DNA from: Humibacillus xanthopallidus
Lineage (GTDB): Bacteria; Actinomycetota; Actinomycetes; Actinomycetales; Dermatophilaceae
Length of the DNA stretch: 64,000 bases
Assembly: GCF_006717145.1 (NCBI RefSeq)
Contig: NZ_VFQF01000002.1
Location: 1,426,001 to 1,490,000, forward strand
Direction of reading: 5' to 3'
The notes under the pieces are model-generated. The model was not told the origin of the DNA. It did no database searches and saw only the letters and a program-made list of their open reading frames with translations. Positions 17,338 through 26,400 of the stretch are shown one piece after another. The stretch's first letter is position 1. Every line of letters starts with the position of its first letter. The position numbers and the translations under genes are program-made.

Positions 17338-18621
17338 TCAGCTCATGCCGATCCGTGACGCGACGATGCTCGTGACGATGACGGAGGTGATCGTGACCGT
17401 CGAGAAGCCGGCCACGATCATCTTGGGCAGGATCTCGTGCTCGATCGCCGCGACCTCCTCGGGCGACTCACCGGCGCCCTTGGCGGCCTCCTGCGACAGG
17501 ATCATCGTGCCCGGGAAGCCGTAGAGCGACGTGAGCCCGATGGCGACCGACATCGGGATGCTGTAGCCGAGCAGCTTGCCAACGAGGGCCGAGAAGCCGG
17601 CGATGCCGACGATGCCGAAGAGGAAGGCGAGCAGCAGCGGGAACGCGAGCGCCGAGACGTCCGAGGGCTTCACCGTCGCGAGCGGGCCGAAGACGAGGAT
17701 CATGATGGCGATCATCATCAGGCCGAGCGAGTCGATTCCACCGAGCACTGACGGCTTGAAGATGCCGGTGGTGCGCAGCGCGATGCCGAAGATCAGCGCG
17801 ACGACGAAGGTGTTGAGGATGCCGTCGGTGATGTTGTTGATGCCGAGGCTGAGGAGCACGACGACACCCACGACGAAGAGCGTGCCGGCCGTCGTGCGCA
17901 GGGCCGACGGGAGCTTCGAGGTGTCGGCGGCCGCGGGGTCGTCGGCCTCGGGCAGGACGAGTGCGCCGGCGCGGTAGTCCGCCTTGAGGCGGGCGGCCTC
18001 GCGGCGCAGCAGGATCGAGGTGAGCGGGAAGCCGATGAGGCCCTGCAGCGCCGCGATGAGAACGGGGAAGATCGCGATGCTCGTGAGGCCGACACCGAGG
18101 GCGGCCTCCTGCACGATGAGCACCGAGATGGTGCCGCCGCTCAGGGCGCCGGTGCCGGCGACGACGAAGTCGAGCGCCTGGGCGTAGCCGTCGGCCACAG
18201 AGCCCGTGATGCGCGACCCGAAGATGAGGCCGGCCACGAGCAGCGCGACGCCGATGCCGAGGACGGTGGCGACCCCGATGAGGAAGGTCTTCCACTGCTT
18301 CTTGAAGTCGTCGAGGCTGATCATCGTGCCGAGGTGGACGATGATGAAGCCGACGACGACGCCGGCGAGAGCCAGCAGGCTCGAGCTCGCCAGCAGGTCC
18401 TCCGGGAAGATGCCCGTCAGAAACCCGATGAGGAAGATGATCGAGGCGACGAAGAGCGAAGAGAGCAGTGACTTCGTCTTCTTCGCGACGAAGTCACTGA
18501 TCGTCCAGACGAGCATGACGACGACGAACGCGAGCACCGGGTTCAACGGAGCCTCCGAGGGATGAGGAGTGGTGGCTTGATCCAACCACCCGCCGGCCAT
18601 GATCCGATGCACTTCGTCCAT
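17338..18621 (-). CDS. Multi-pass membrane protein, GltS-like transporter candidate
   Basis: 427 residues with about eleven hydrophobic segments. It begins LNPVLAFVVVMLVWTISDFV after a 25-residue polar stretch and contains Gly/Ser-rich discontinuities (VVAGTGALSGGTISVLIVQE) like those at the ion sites of sodium:solute symporters, and a symmetric second half (LTSLYGFPGTMILSQEAAKG). This two-halves layout resembles the glutamate/citrate symporter group, but I do not recognise the exact family. Start 18621 (MDEVHRIMAGG) has GAGAAG 3 bases upstream; ATG 18600 is possible. It is divergent from a Tat-exported protein with a 76-base shared promoter region. Confidence 0.75.
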   Translation of the reverse strand: MDEVHRIMAGGWLDQATTPHPSEAPLNPVLAFVVVMLVWTISDFVAKKTKSLLSSLFVASIIFLIGFLTGIFPEDLLASSSLLALAGVVVGFIIVHLGTMISLDDFKKQWKTFLIGVATVLGIGVALLVAGLIFGSRITGSVADGYAQALDFVVAGTGALSGGTISVLIVQEAALGVGLTSIAIFPVLIAALQGLIGFPLTSILLRREAARLKADYRAGALVLPEADDPAAADTSKLPSALRTTAGTLFVVGVVVLLSLGINNITDGILNTFVVALIFGIALRTTGIFKPSVLGGIDSLGLMMIAIMILVFGPLATVKPSDVSALAFPLLLAFLFGIVGIAGFSALVGKLLGYSIPMSVAIGLTSLYGFPGTMILSQEAAKGAGESPEEVAAIEHEILPKMIVAGFSTVTITSVIVTSIVASRIGMS

Positions 18622-18697
18622 GGTCTTCTCGTCGCGCCGCGCGGAACCGGGGCGAGCGCCTGGGATCAGGGTGCAGCTCTCGGGCGTTGGACGGGTC

Positions 18698-19609
18698 ATG
18701 GAAGACACGGAGCGCCGCACGCCGCAGGGCTCGCGCACGTCGGACGGTCCCCAGCCGACCGACGACTCGCGCCCGTTGACGCGCCGCCGGCTCCTGACCA
18801 TCGGCGCGCTCGGCGTCGTCGCCGCCGGGGGCACGTATGCCGTGACGCAAGCGGGCGGCATACCCTCGCTGCCCGACGTGCCGGGGCTGTCGGGCCTGTC
18901 GGCGCCGGCTCCGCGGGAGCTGCGCATCGACCCGTCGCCCGTCAACTACACGGAGCTTCAGTCGAGGCGGGCCGTCGGTGAGGCTGCCTATGTCTACGAG
19001 GTGAACGGTCGCCGCTCTGCCTACTACGTCACCGAGGCCTTCGGGAAGCGGCTGGACCGGTGGATCGCGCTGCACCGCAAGCACATCGGTCAGGCCCCGG
19101 ATGAGATCCGCTCCTACGGCGCGTGGGTCCGGGGCTCGACGACGTCGTGGCACAGCTCGGGCGAGGCCATCGACATCGCGCGGCTGCGTGCGGACGGCAC
19201 GGACCTCGTATCGCTGCGACACGACCTCTGGCGTGACGCGCCCGCGTCGGAGCTGCGGCGCCGGCTCGCGCTCTACTGGCGGACGGCTGCGGGGCTGCAC
19301 CACGAGTTCGCCGACGTGCTCACCTACCTGTTCGACGACGCCCACGCCAACCACATCCACGTCGACATCGGGCGCTTCGGACCGGAGCAGCCGCGCCTCA
19401 TCCGCCGCTCGAACGCGCAGGTGCAGGCGGTGCAGGCGATGTGCCGCCACGTGTGGGGCCGCAGCGAGGTGCAGATCACCGGTGTCTACGACGACGTGAC
19501 GCGTGACGCGACGACGCGGATCCTCGAGCAGGCCGGCGGGCCGGGTGAGCTCGCCGACAGCCGCGCGGCGTGGCAGGCGTTCATGGTGGCGACGATGCAG
19601 AGGGCGTGA
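18698..19609 (+). CDS. Tat-exported extensin/M15-like protein
   Basis: 303 residues. The signal sequence has a twin-arginine motif followed by a hydrophobic stretch (TRRRLLTIGALGVVAAGGTY). The mature part carries WHSSGEAIDIARL and ANHIHVDIGRFG, the metal-site motifs (SxGxAxDI, HxHxD) of the extensin-like/peptidase M15 fold, which includes D-alanyl-D-Ala carboxypeptidases and other wall hydrolases. The last 70 residues (VQAVQAMCRHVWG, GVYDDVTRDAT) resemble a weak peptidoglycan-binding module. A secreted cell-wall peptidase is the likely role. ATG 18698 places the Arg pair 30 residues in, normal for Tat substrates. Confidence 0.78.
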   Translation: MEDTERRTPQGSRTSDGPQPTDDSRPLTRRRLLTIGALGVVAAGGTYAVTQAGGIPSLPDVPGLSGLSAPAPRELRIDPSPVNYTELQSRRAVGEAAYVYEVNGRRSAYYVTEAFGKRLDRWIALHRKHIGQAPDEIRSYGAWVRGSTTSWHSSGEAIDIARLRADGTDLVSLRHDLWRDAPASELRRRLALYWRTAAGLHHEFADVLTYLFDDAHANHIHVDIGRFGPEQPRLIRRSNAQVQAVQAMCRHVWGRSEVQITGVYDDVTRDATTRILEQAGGPGELADSRAAWQAFMVATMQRA

Positions 19610-20044
19610 GAGCTCGCCCCAGAGGATCGCTCTCGGTTTCGTGGGAGGGCGCAGTTGATGAAGCGGGCGACGAACTGCTCTCTCGACTGCGTGCGGGGTG
19701 CCGCCCATCCCCCCCGGGCGTGCGTCTGCACACCCGAGCTGCCCGGGTGGGCTGCACGGCCCAATCGAAAGAGCACTCCGTCGGCACGGACGATCGAGAG
19801 CGCACGCCGTCGAGGAGACCGATCGAGAGAGCACTCCGTAGGGGTTTCGTGGGAAGGGCGCGGTCCAGGGACCGGCGACGAACTGCTCTCTCGATTGTCG
19901 AGGAGGCGACGAACTGCGCTCTCGATTGGCTGGGGGGACGGGGTGCTCTCTCGATGGGGCGCACGTGGCGTTGCCGACACCGGTGGTCGGGAAGAGACGT
20001 GCGTCGGGCATGGTTGTGGGGTGCGTGAGGACGGTGAGCGCGAC
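19610..20044. repeat. 435-bp non-coding repeat cluster (CGAGAGAGCA family)
   Basis: No gene supported. Two diverged direct copies of a unit of about 55 bases start at 19635 and 19843 (GGTTTCGTGGGA, then GGGCGC, ending GACGAACTGCTCTCTCGA). The stretch also holds at least eight copies of a 10-mer close to CGAGAGAGCA on either strand, for example near 19676, 19765, 19792, 19823, 19884, 19917 and 19943. Neighbouring 6-base flanks (GACGAA, TCCGTC) are partly conserved. Overlapping reading frames here encode only repeats of the element. Origin unknown. Confidence 0.75.
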
Positions 20045-20701
20045 GTGAGCGACGAGACGGTGACGCCCTGGCGGCATACGGCCCCGGAGTCGTCAGGGCA
20101 GCCCGACGTGCTGACACCGCTGCTGCGCGAGCGCGAGAGCGTCATGATCTACGACCGCACGCACGTGCTCTCGACGTCCGCCCTGCGCGCCATCCTCGAG
20201 GCCGCCCGTTGGGCGCCGTCGGCCGGCAACTCGCAGCCGTGGGGCTTCATCGTCGGCCTGCGCGGTGACGAGACCCACGCCGCCATGGTCGACGTGCTCT
20301 CGTCGGCCAACCAGGTCTGGGCGCCCGCCGCCTCGGCGATCATCCTCACCCTGCACCAGGTGGCGACCGACGAGGACCACGAGATCGCCTACAGCGACTA
20401 CGCGATGTTCGACCTCGGCCAGGCCGTCGCCCACATCACCGTGCAGGCGCGGTCGATGGGCCTTCAGGTGCGCCAGTTCGGCGGCTTCGACCACCGGGCC
20501 GCCGCCGAACGCTTCGACGTGCCAGCCCACTGGGCCGTGACCACCGGCATTGCTCTCGGGCTGCCGGCGGAGGCCGGGGCCGACGACGCGCTGCCGGAGT
20601 GGCTTCGCGCACGGTCGAGGCTCCCGCGCTCACGGCTGCCGCTCGAGGCCTTCGTCCACTCGGGCAAGTTCGGTCACGCCGCCGACTTCCTCACCGACTG
20701 A
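20045..20701 (+). CDS. Nitroreductase family protein
   Basis: 218 residues. LLRERESVMIYD, ILEAARWAPSAGNSQPWGFI and the C-terminal GIALGLPAEAG are the FMN-binding motifs of the nitroreductase fold; the R-S-x-R start motif is relaxed to RESVMIYD. It should bind FMN and use NAD(P)H, with natural substrate unknown. GTG 20045 is chosen because GGTGAG lies 6 bases upstream; GTG 20021 is possible. The coding end overlaps the convergent DinB gene by 11 bases. Confidence 0.85.
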   Translation: MSDETVTPWRHTAPESSGQPDVLTPLLRERESVMIYDRTHVLSTSALRAILEAARWAPSAGNSQPWGFIVGLRGDETHAAMVDVLSSANQVWAPAASAIILTLHQVATDEDHEIAYSDYAMFDLGQAVAHITVQARSMGLQVRQFGGFDHRAAAERFDVPAHWAVTTGIALGLPAEAGADDALPEWLRARSRLPRSRLPLEAFVHSGKFGHAADFLTD

Positions 20702-21470
20702 CGCGGCCCTCGAGCACAGCGAGATCGCGCTCCGCGAACAGCCGGTGGTGCCACTCCTCGTTGATCACGATGAGCAGGCACTTGCGCACCTCGAAGCTGC
20801 GCGACGGGGGCCAGCTCTCGCCCGGGACCGGCTCGGTGCGAGCGGCGAGCGACTCGTCGGTGAGGCCCTCGATCACCGAGCGTACGACTGCCATGCGGCT
20901 CTGGCGCACCGCGAGGGCCTCGTCGAGCGAGGGCCGGACGCTGCGGTCGCGGGGGATGCCCTGGGTGTCGGGCATGCCGTCCCACGGCAGCTCGAGAGGG
21001 TGCCACGGCGACGGGTCGCCGAGGATCGCGCGGCTCACCCATGCGTCACTCGCAAAGGCGAGGTGGCGCAGTGTCTCGATGAAGGACCACTCGCCGTCGA
21101 CCGACTCGTGCAGCAGGTCCGGGTCGAGACCGCGGGCGCGCTCGACCGTCGCTGCCCATCTGCGCTCGACGATCTGCCAGGCCTCGCGGAAGCCGGCCGG
21201 GTCGGTCGGCCGCATCCGCACGCGGTCGGCGTCCCGCCGGTCGAGCTCGGCCTCGACGAGCGGCGCGACATCGACCCCGTTGAGGACGAGGTTCTCGAAC
21301 TCGCCGTCGATGCGCACGTCGGTCAGCTCGACGCCGCGCATGACGACGTCGTGCATCTCAGCCCCACGGAACCACGACCGCGAGAAGTCGGTGTCCACGA
21401 ACTCCGAGTCGGTGAGCAGGGCCCGCACGAACCGGGACCTGCTCAGGTCGTCACCGGTGAAGTCAGCCAT
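20691..21470 (-). CDS. Pentapeptide-repeat plus DinB-like domain protein
   Basis: 259 residues. The first 75 residues contain pentapeptide-type repeats (DDLSRSRFVRALLTDSEFVD, TDFSRSWFRGAEM). The remainder is a four-helix DinB/YfiT-like domain: WSFIETLRHLAFASDAWVSR and INEEWHHRLFAERDL supply the usual three-His metal site. Related proteins include thiol-dependent transferases (bacillithiol or mycothiol linked). The ATG start has a leaderless TACGTT box. Its last 11 bases overlap the convergent nitroreductase gene. Confidence 0.83.
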   Translation of the reverse strand: MADFTGDDLSRSRFVRALLTDSEFVDTDFSRSWFRGAEMHDVVMRGVELTDVRIDGEFENLVLNGVDVAPLVEAELDRRDADRVRMRPTDPAGFREAWQIVERRWAATVERARGLDPDLLHESVDGEWSFIETLRHLAFASDAWVSRAILGDPSPWHPLELPWDGMPDTQGIPRDRSVRPSLDEALAVRQSRMAVVRSVIEGLTDESLAARTEPVPGESWPPSRSFEVRKCLLIVINEEWHHRLFAERDLAVLEGRVSR

Positions 21471-21476
21471 TCCGTG

Positions 21477-21482
21477 AACGTA
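21477..21482 (-). promoter_or_regulatory. -10 box of leaderless promoter (DinB-like gene)
   Basis: TACGTT on the minus strand, 6 bases before the ATG at 21470. Confidence 0.5.
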
Positions 21483-21637
21483 GCGGCGAGCGCTGACAGT
21501 GTGGCCGCGTCGGTCGATGGCCCCTCTGGACGTGACTCCCAGAAGGGGCGAAGTCGTTCGAGCCTGGATTTCCTCGCAGTTGCTCGCCTCTGACAAGGGA
21601 CTCACACTCCGAACCAGCCCAGGGGACGACTCGAGAC

Positions 21638-22291
21638 ATGGAACCCCAGATCGTCGCCGCGATCCTCGGTCCAGCATGCACTGCACTGCTGGCCGCCACC
21701 GGCATCGCCCTGAAGAGCCTGCTCGAGCAGCGTCGCAGTCATGGATCTCGTGAGCGCGACATGCGCGTTGCAGGGGAGACCGTGGTGTTCATCGCCAGCT
21801 ATCTCGCCGCGTACGAGAAGCTCAATGTCGCACCTGCGGAGGAGGCGGCGGTCAAGGTGCGGGCCACCAATGATCTAGAGGCCTCCTACCAGAGCATGAT
21901 GGCTGCCGCAGTCGATGAGCAGCTCAGTGACTCCAAACCCGACTGGTCAAAGGTGGTCAAGGCCACGTTTCTCATTCCCCTCGAGAGACCAGCGGCCCGG
22001 GTGGTTCGTGCGATCTACTACTGCGCGCTCGTCTACGCCCTCGCCGTGTCCGCTCTATACGTGTCGTTTTCCTTCACCGCAGAGGAGGCACAAGGTGGCA
22101 GGGCCGTGGGTCTGGTGAGCGCCATCATCCTGCTTCCCTTCAACGTCCTTCCCGCGCTGCTGTTGCACATGTGGGCACGGCGGCTGGAGCGAGGTGCCCA
22201 GGCCGAGGCGAACGATCTCCCGGCAACGAACCGGTCGGGCTCGTGGCCGGTACCGTCCGGCCAGCCGCTCACCCGCCCGCCGGGCGCGTGA
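21638..22291 (+). CDS. Orphan membrane protein of lower GC content
   Basis: 217 residues, no family recognised. One hydrophobic segment at the N-terminus (IVAAILGPACTALLAATGIA), a soluble middle of about 100 residues, then two closely spaced hydrophobic segments (VRAIYYCALVYALAVSALYV and GLVSAIILLPFNVLPALLLH). Codon use differs from neighbours (CTA, AAT, TTT, GAT appear), and the 60 bases from 21901 are 58 percent GC against about 70 percent around it. This suggests recent acquisition. It lies between the DinB-like and RIO kinase genes and ends 23 bases before the convergent RIO gene. Confidence 0.7.
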   Translation: MEPQIVAAILGPACTALLAATGIALKSLLEQRRSHGSRERDMRVAGETVVFIASYLAAYEKLNVAPAEEAAVKVRATNDLEASYQSMMAAAVDEQLSDSKPDWSKVVKATFLIPLERPAARVVRAIYYCALVYALAVSALYVSFSFTAEEAQGGRAVGLVSAIILLPFNVLPALLLHMWARRLERGAQAEANDLPATNRSGSWPVPSGQPLTRPPGA

Positions 22292-22313
22292 GCGGCCGTC
22301 GACCGCCGCTCAT

Positions 22314-23219
22314 CTACCAGCGCGACGTGGCTGCAGCCATGAGGTCACCGAAGAGCAGGCCGTCGTCGACGGCATACCCCCGTCTGGTGAACCACTGGGC
22401 CATGTTGTGCGCGTCGCGCTCGAGGAACTCCGGCCCGTGCGGGTTGCCGATGACGTCGACGATCTGCGGCCAGTCGATGATGACGAGACGCGACGCGTCG
22501 CCCTCACCCTCGAGCAGCACGTTGTAGGGCGACAGGTCACCGTGGGCCCAGCCGAGCTCGGCGAGGTGGATCATCGCCTCGCGCAGCTGCTCGAAGAGCA
22601 GGGGCAGCACGTCGCGCTCGGGCCGGGTCTGCGAGAGGCGGGGCGCCGCGCTGCCGTCGCGAGCGCCGATGAACTCCATCAGCATCTCGTCGTCGGACAG
22701 CTGCACGGGGTAGGGAACGGGCAGCCCTTCCTCCCACAGGCGCACGAGCGTCTCGAACTCCGCGAACGCCCAGAGACCGCTGATGAGCTCCTTGCCGAAC
22801 GCGGTGCGGGTGCGCATGGCGCGGTTCTCGCGCGACTTCCGAACCCGCCGCCCCTCAAGGTAGCCCGAGTCGCGGTGGAACATCCGGTGCTTGCTCGACC
22901 GGTAGCGCTTGCCGGCCATGAGCACGTCGCGCTCCGGCACGCCGGGCACCCAGCGGCGCACGAGGTGCACGTCGGCCTCCTTGCCCGTCTTGAGCACGCC
23001 GAGATCGCTCTCGACGGCTCCGAGGTCGGTGATCACCCAGTCGGGGCGTGGCTTCGGTCCGTGGGTGGCGCCGTCCCAGCTCGACCAGCGCTCACCCTCG
23101 GGCGGAGCGTCCGGCTGGGAGTCGACGGCGAACTGCTCACTCTCGAGCGCGGACAGCCGTCGGTCGGTCAGACGAGAGGGGTGGACCTCGTCGTCATCGT
23201 GGAATGCATTGAATGACAA
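22314..23219 (-). CDS. RIO-family atypical serine/threonine kinase
   Basis: 301 residues. Visible kinase signatures are VLKTGKEADVHLVRR (flexible loop and P-loop of RIO1), AGKRYR (ATP Lys), AHGDLSPYNVLL (catalytic Asp and Asn) and LVIIDWPQ (metal Asp). Bacterial RIO kinases have this length; their role is not settled, though eukaryotic ones mature ribosomes. It uses a TTG start; GGAG lies 5 bases upstream on the coding strand, which supports it, and no upstream ATG is available. It is divergent from the large CHAT-caspase gene across a 256-base region. Confidence 0.87.
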   Translation of the reverse strand: MSFNAFHDDDEVHPSRLTDRRLSALESEQFAVDSQPDAPPEGERWSSWDGATHGPKPRPDWVITDLGAVESDLGVLKTGKEADVHLVRRWVPGVPERDVLMAGKRYRSSKHRMFHRDSGYLEGRRVRKSRENRAMRTRTAFGKELISGLWAFAEFETLVRLWEEGLPVPYPVQLSDDEMLMEFIGARDGSAAPRLSQTRPERDVLPLLFEQLREAMIHLAELGWAHGDLSPYNVLLEGEGDASRLVIIDWPQIVDVIGNPHGPEFLERDAHNMAQWFTRRGYAVDDGLLFGDLMAAATSRW

Positions 23220-23475
23220 GGGAACTCCAAGGAAGAAGTGATGTGGGCTGGCATGCCCGGGGCCGTCATCGACATGTCACCCTCCTCGGGTCCGGTGCGG
23301 TGCCCTGTGGCTCCGCGGTCGTCCCCGACGATCCCCGATGCCCATCGGGGAGCGCAACCGAATATCCGTGCCGTCGGAGCCGTCACTTTGCGGCAATCCG
23401 TATCACTGCGCCCGCCAGCGGCTCTACCGTGGCAGGGAGACGAACCGTCGTGGGTCTGTCGGAGGGGAGTGGGGT
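23220..23475. promoter_or_regulatory. Divergent intergenic region, RIO kinase / CHAT-caspase gene
   Basis: 256 bases serving two opposite genes. It contains a hairpin (CCCCGATG / CATCGGGG, 23333-23350) and, at the right end, the strong Shine-Dalgarno GGAGGGG (23461-23467) for the large gene. A GTATGCCGTC motif overlaps the ATG of that gene. No confident promoter boxes were found. Confidence 0.5.
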
Positions 23476-26400
23476 ATGCCGTCCGCGTCCTTTGGTGGGG
23501 GAGCGGTGCGCGTGCGCACTCCCGGCGGCTACGACGCGACCCCGGCCAGTGACCGGGGCGACCGTGACCTCGGTGACGGAACCGGCCACGCCGCAGCCAA
23601 ATCGGCTCTGCTGGCCGCACTCGGCGAGAGCGACTTCGAGGTCGTCGACCGCATCGACCTCACTCCCCGGCGCAGTCGAGACCTCGCGTCACCCGGTCCG
23701 GCGAACCGTCGCGGCACCGTGAGCCTCGACGTCGACGTGGCGCCGACCGACGACGCCGTCGTCCTGCTCGAGCGGGACGGTGTCTACTCGTGGCACCTGC
23801 CGCTGCGCCCGACCGGTGGCACGCGGTCCCTCGAGGCCCGAACGCTGTCCTTCGAGATCGACGTCCAGCCGCGGAGGCCGACGTCGGCGAACGTGCGGGC
23901 AGCTCGCCACGCTCGTGCCCTGACCGCCGAGCAGCCCCACGACCGTGGGCTGCTCGGTGACCTCGTGCACGGTGCGGTGCAGGCGATCGTGCTTCGCTTC
24001 GTGGCGCCGCTCGTCGTGGGTGGTGTCGTCCGCAAGCTCGAGGAGGCCGTCCGCCCGGGCCTCGTCCACGCCGCCGGCCCCGCAGCCGGGTCCTGGCAGC
24101 CTCTCCGCGCCGGTGCCACCCTGGGCCTGCCCACGGACCGCCCGGTGCGGGTGCTGCTGCTCGTCCACGGCACGTTCTCGTCGACGGTCGGGGCGTTTGC
24201 CGCGATGGGCCTGGTGCCGGGCGCCGAGGGCTTCCTGCAGACGGTGCTCTCCGCCTACGACGCCGTCATCGGCTACGACCACCGGACCCTGAGCGTCGAC
24301 CCGAGACAGAATGCTGTCGACCTCCTCGCCGAGCTGCGACGCCAGCACCCGGGCACCGACATGACGATCGACATCATCACCCACAGCCGCGGCGGTCTGG
24401 TGACTCGATCCTTCGTCGAAGCCCTTCTGCCGCAGTCCAACTGGCCGGCCACCGTCGACAACATCGTCTTCGTCGCGGCCACCAACGGCGGCACGCACCT
24501 GGCGGACCCCGCACGCTGGCACGACCTCGTCGACCTCTACACCAACCTCGTCACGGTCGGCGCCGCCGGGCTGGCGCTCCTGCCCGGCGGGGCGCCCGTC
24601 GCTGCCGTCGTCGGCGGTGTCGTGCGCGGTATCGGGGCGCTCGTGAAGTACCTCGTGTCCTACGTCGCGACGGGCGACGACGTGCCCGGGCTTGCGGCGA
24701 TGATCCCGGACGGGCCGTTCGTCACCGACCTCAACCGCGACCAGCCGGGTCAGCCGGGACCGGGCACGAACTGGCACGTGGTCTCCTCCAACTTCCACGT
24801 CAGCCTGCTCGACGGGAGCCACCGGCCACCGGAGTTCCCGAAGGAGCTGGCGGTGCGGCTCGGCGAGGGTTTCGTCGACGGACTCTTCGAGGGTGACAAC
24901 GACCTCGTCGTCGACACGGCCTCCATGTCTGCGATCGGGCCGCCCTCGGGTGGCTACGTCAAGGACTCCCTCGCCCTCGGCACGAACGACGAGGTGTACC
25001 ACACCAACTACTTCAGCCAGCTGCGCGTCATCGAGGCCATCGCCGGCTGGCTGCCCCTCGGCATGGGTGCGGGTGGCGGCCCCGAAGCTGCCCTCGAGGC
25101 GCCGCCCGAGACGGGTGGCGATGAGGGCGCCGAGGCCGAGCTCGACGGCGGCGTCGACCGTGAGGTGACGGGCGGTGGCGATGTCGGACTGACCGAGGTG
25201 GAGCTCGAAGCCCCGTCCCGCGCCCCCGGCCGACCTCCCAGGCTGACGGCGTCGCGTCCGTCGCGGGCTCAGCCGCCGCTCCCACCCGTTCCCCTGCCGA
25301 CGACGGAGCGCCCGCCACGGAAGGCCCCGACGACGAAGGGAACGGCGAAGAAGGGGACGGCCAAGAAGGGCGCGACGAAGAGAGGCGCGACGAAGAGGGC
25401 TGCAGCGCCCGGTGTGCCGGCGACCAGTCCCGGGCAGCTAGCGGCGGAGATGCCGGCCACGGTGCGGCCCGAGGAGGACTTCACCGTCCGGGTGCGCCTG
25501 GGCACGGGCACCATCGAGGCCAGCCACGGAGCCGTGTCCGTCAGCGCCGGGGTGCAGGTAGATGCGGCGCGGCCGGTCAGAATCCAGGTCGTCGGCAAGC
25601 AGAACGCCCGCATCATCGGCGAGGACGCCAGGGCGCTGGGGCTGCCGCAGGGCGACTGGACGAGCGATGCCCAGTTCACCGCGCAGGCCCTCGAAGCCGG
25701 ACCGGTCCGCATCACCGTCATCGCCCGCCAGGGCTGGGTGCCCGTCGCCAACCTGACGCTCGAGGGTGAGGCGGCCCCGACCGAGCGCAGTGGGTTGCTC
25801 CCGCTGACCGGGACCTCCCGCGCCACCGCGAAGGGGGCCTTCGACATCGACGCAGCAGGGCTCGAACGGCTGCCGGTGCTCGAGATCTTCGAGCGGCGCG
25901 TGGCGGGTGGCCGAGTCGTCTACCAGTACGCCGTGCGGGCGACGCCGCGCGGCAAGGTGAGGCACTTCGAGTCGCCGCCCCTGACCCGCAGCGAGCAGTT
26001 CGCTGCCAAACGGATCGGACAGATCGCCGACATCTGGCGCACGAGGAACCGCACCCCGGAGGAGCGCTTCTCCGACGTCCAGGACATCGGGGTCGACTTC
26101 TTCGAGCGGCTCTTCCCCGAGGAGATGCAGGAGTTCCTCTGGGAGCGGCGCGACAAGCTCGGCAACCTGCTCGTGCTCACCGACGAGCCCTACATGCCGT
26201 GGGAGATCGTTCACCTCAAGCCCCCACGTGGAGAGCGGGAGCAGGAGCCACGCTTCCTCGCCCAGGGCGGCCTCGTGCGCTGGCACTTCGACAGGGTGCC
26301 GCCACAGCGCCTGCGCGTGCGACCGGGCCGGGCGCGGTCACTGTGCCCCGTCTACGAGGACCCGGCCTTCACGCTGGCCGGTCCCGAGCAGGAGGCCCAC

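Noticed and set aside
23238-23552. Small frame with an AGGAAGAAGTG-ATG start in the RIO/CHAT intergenic region
   Set aside because: The ribosome binding site looks good, but the product has no conserved features and most of it overlaps the start of the large gene, whose site is better.
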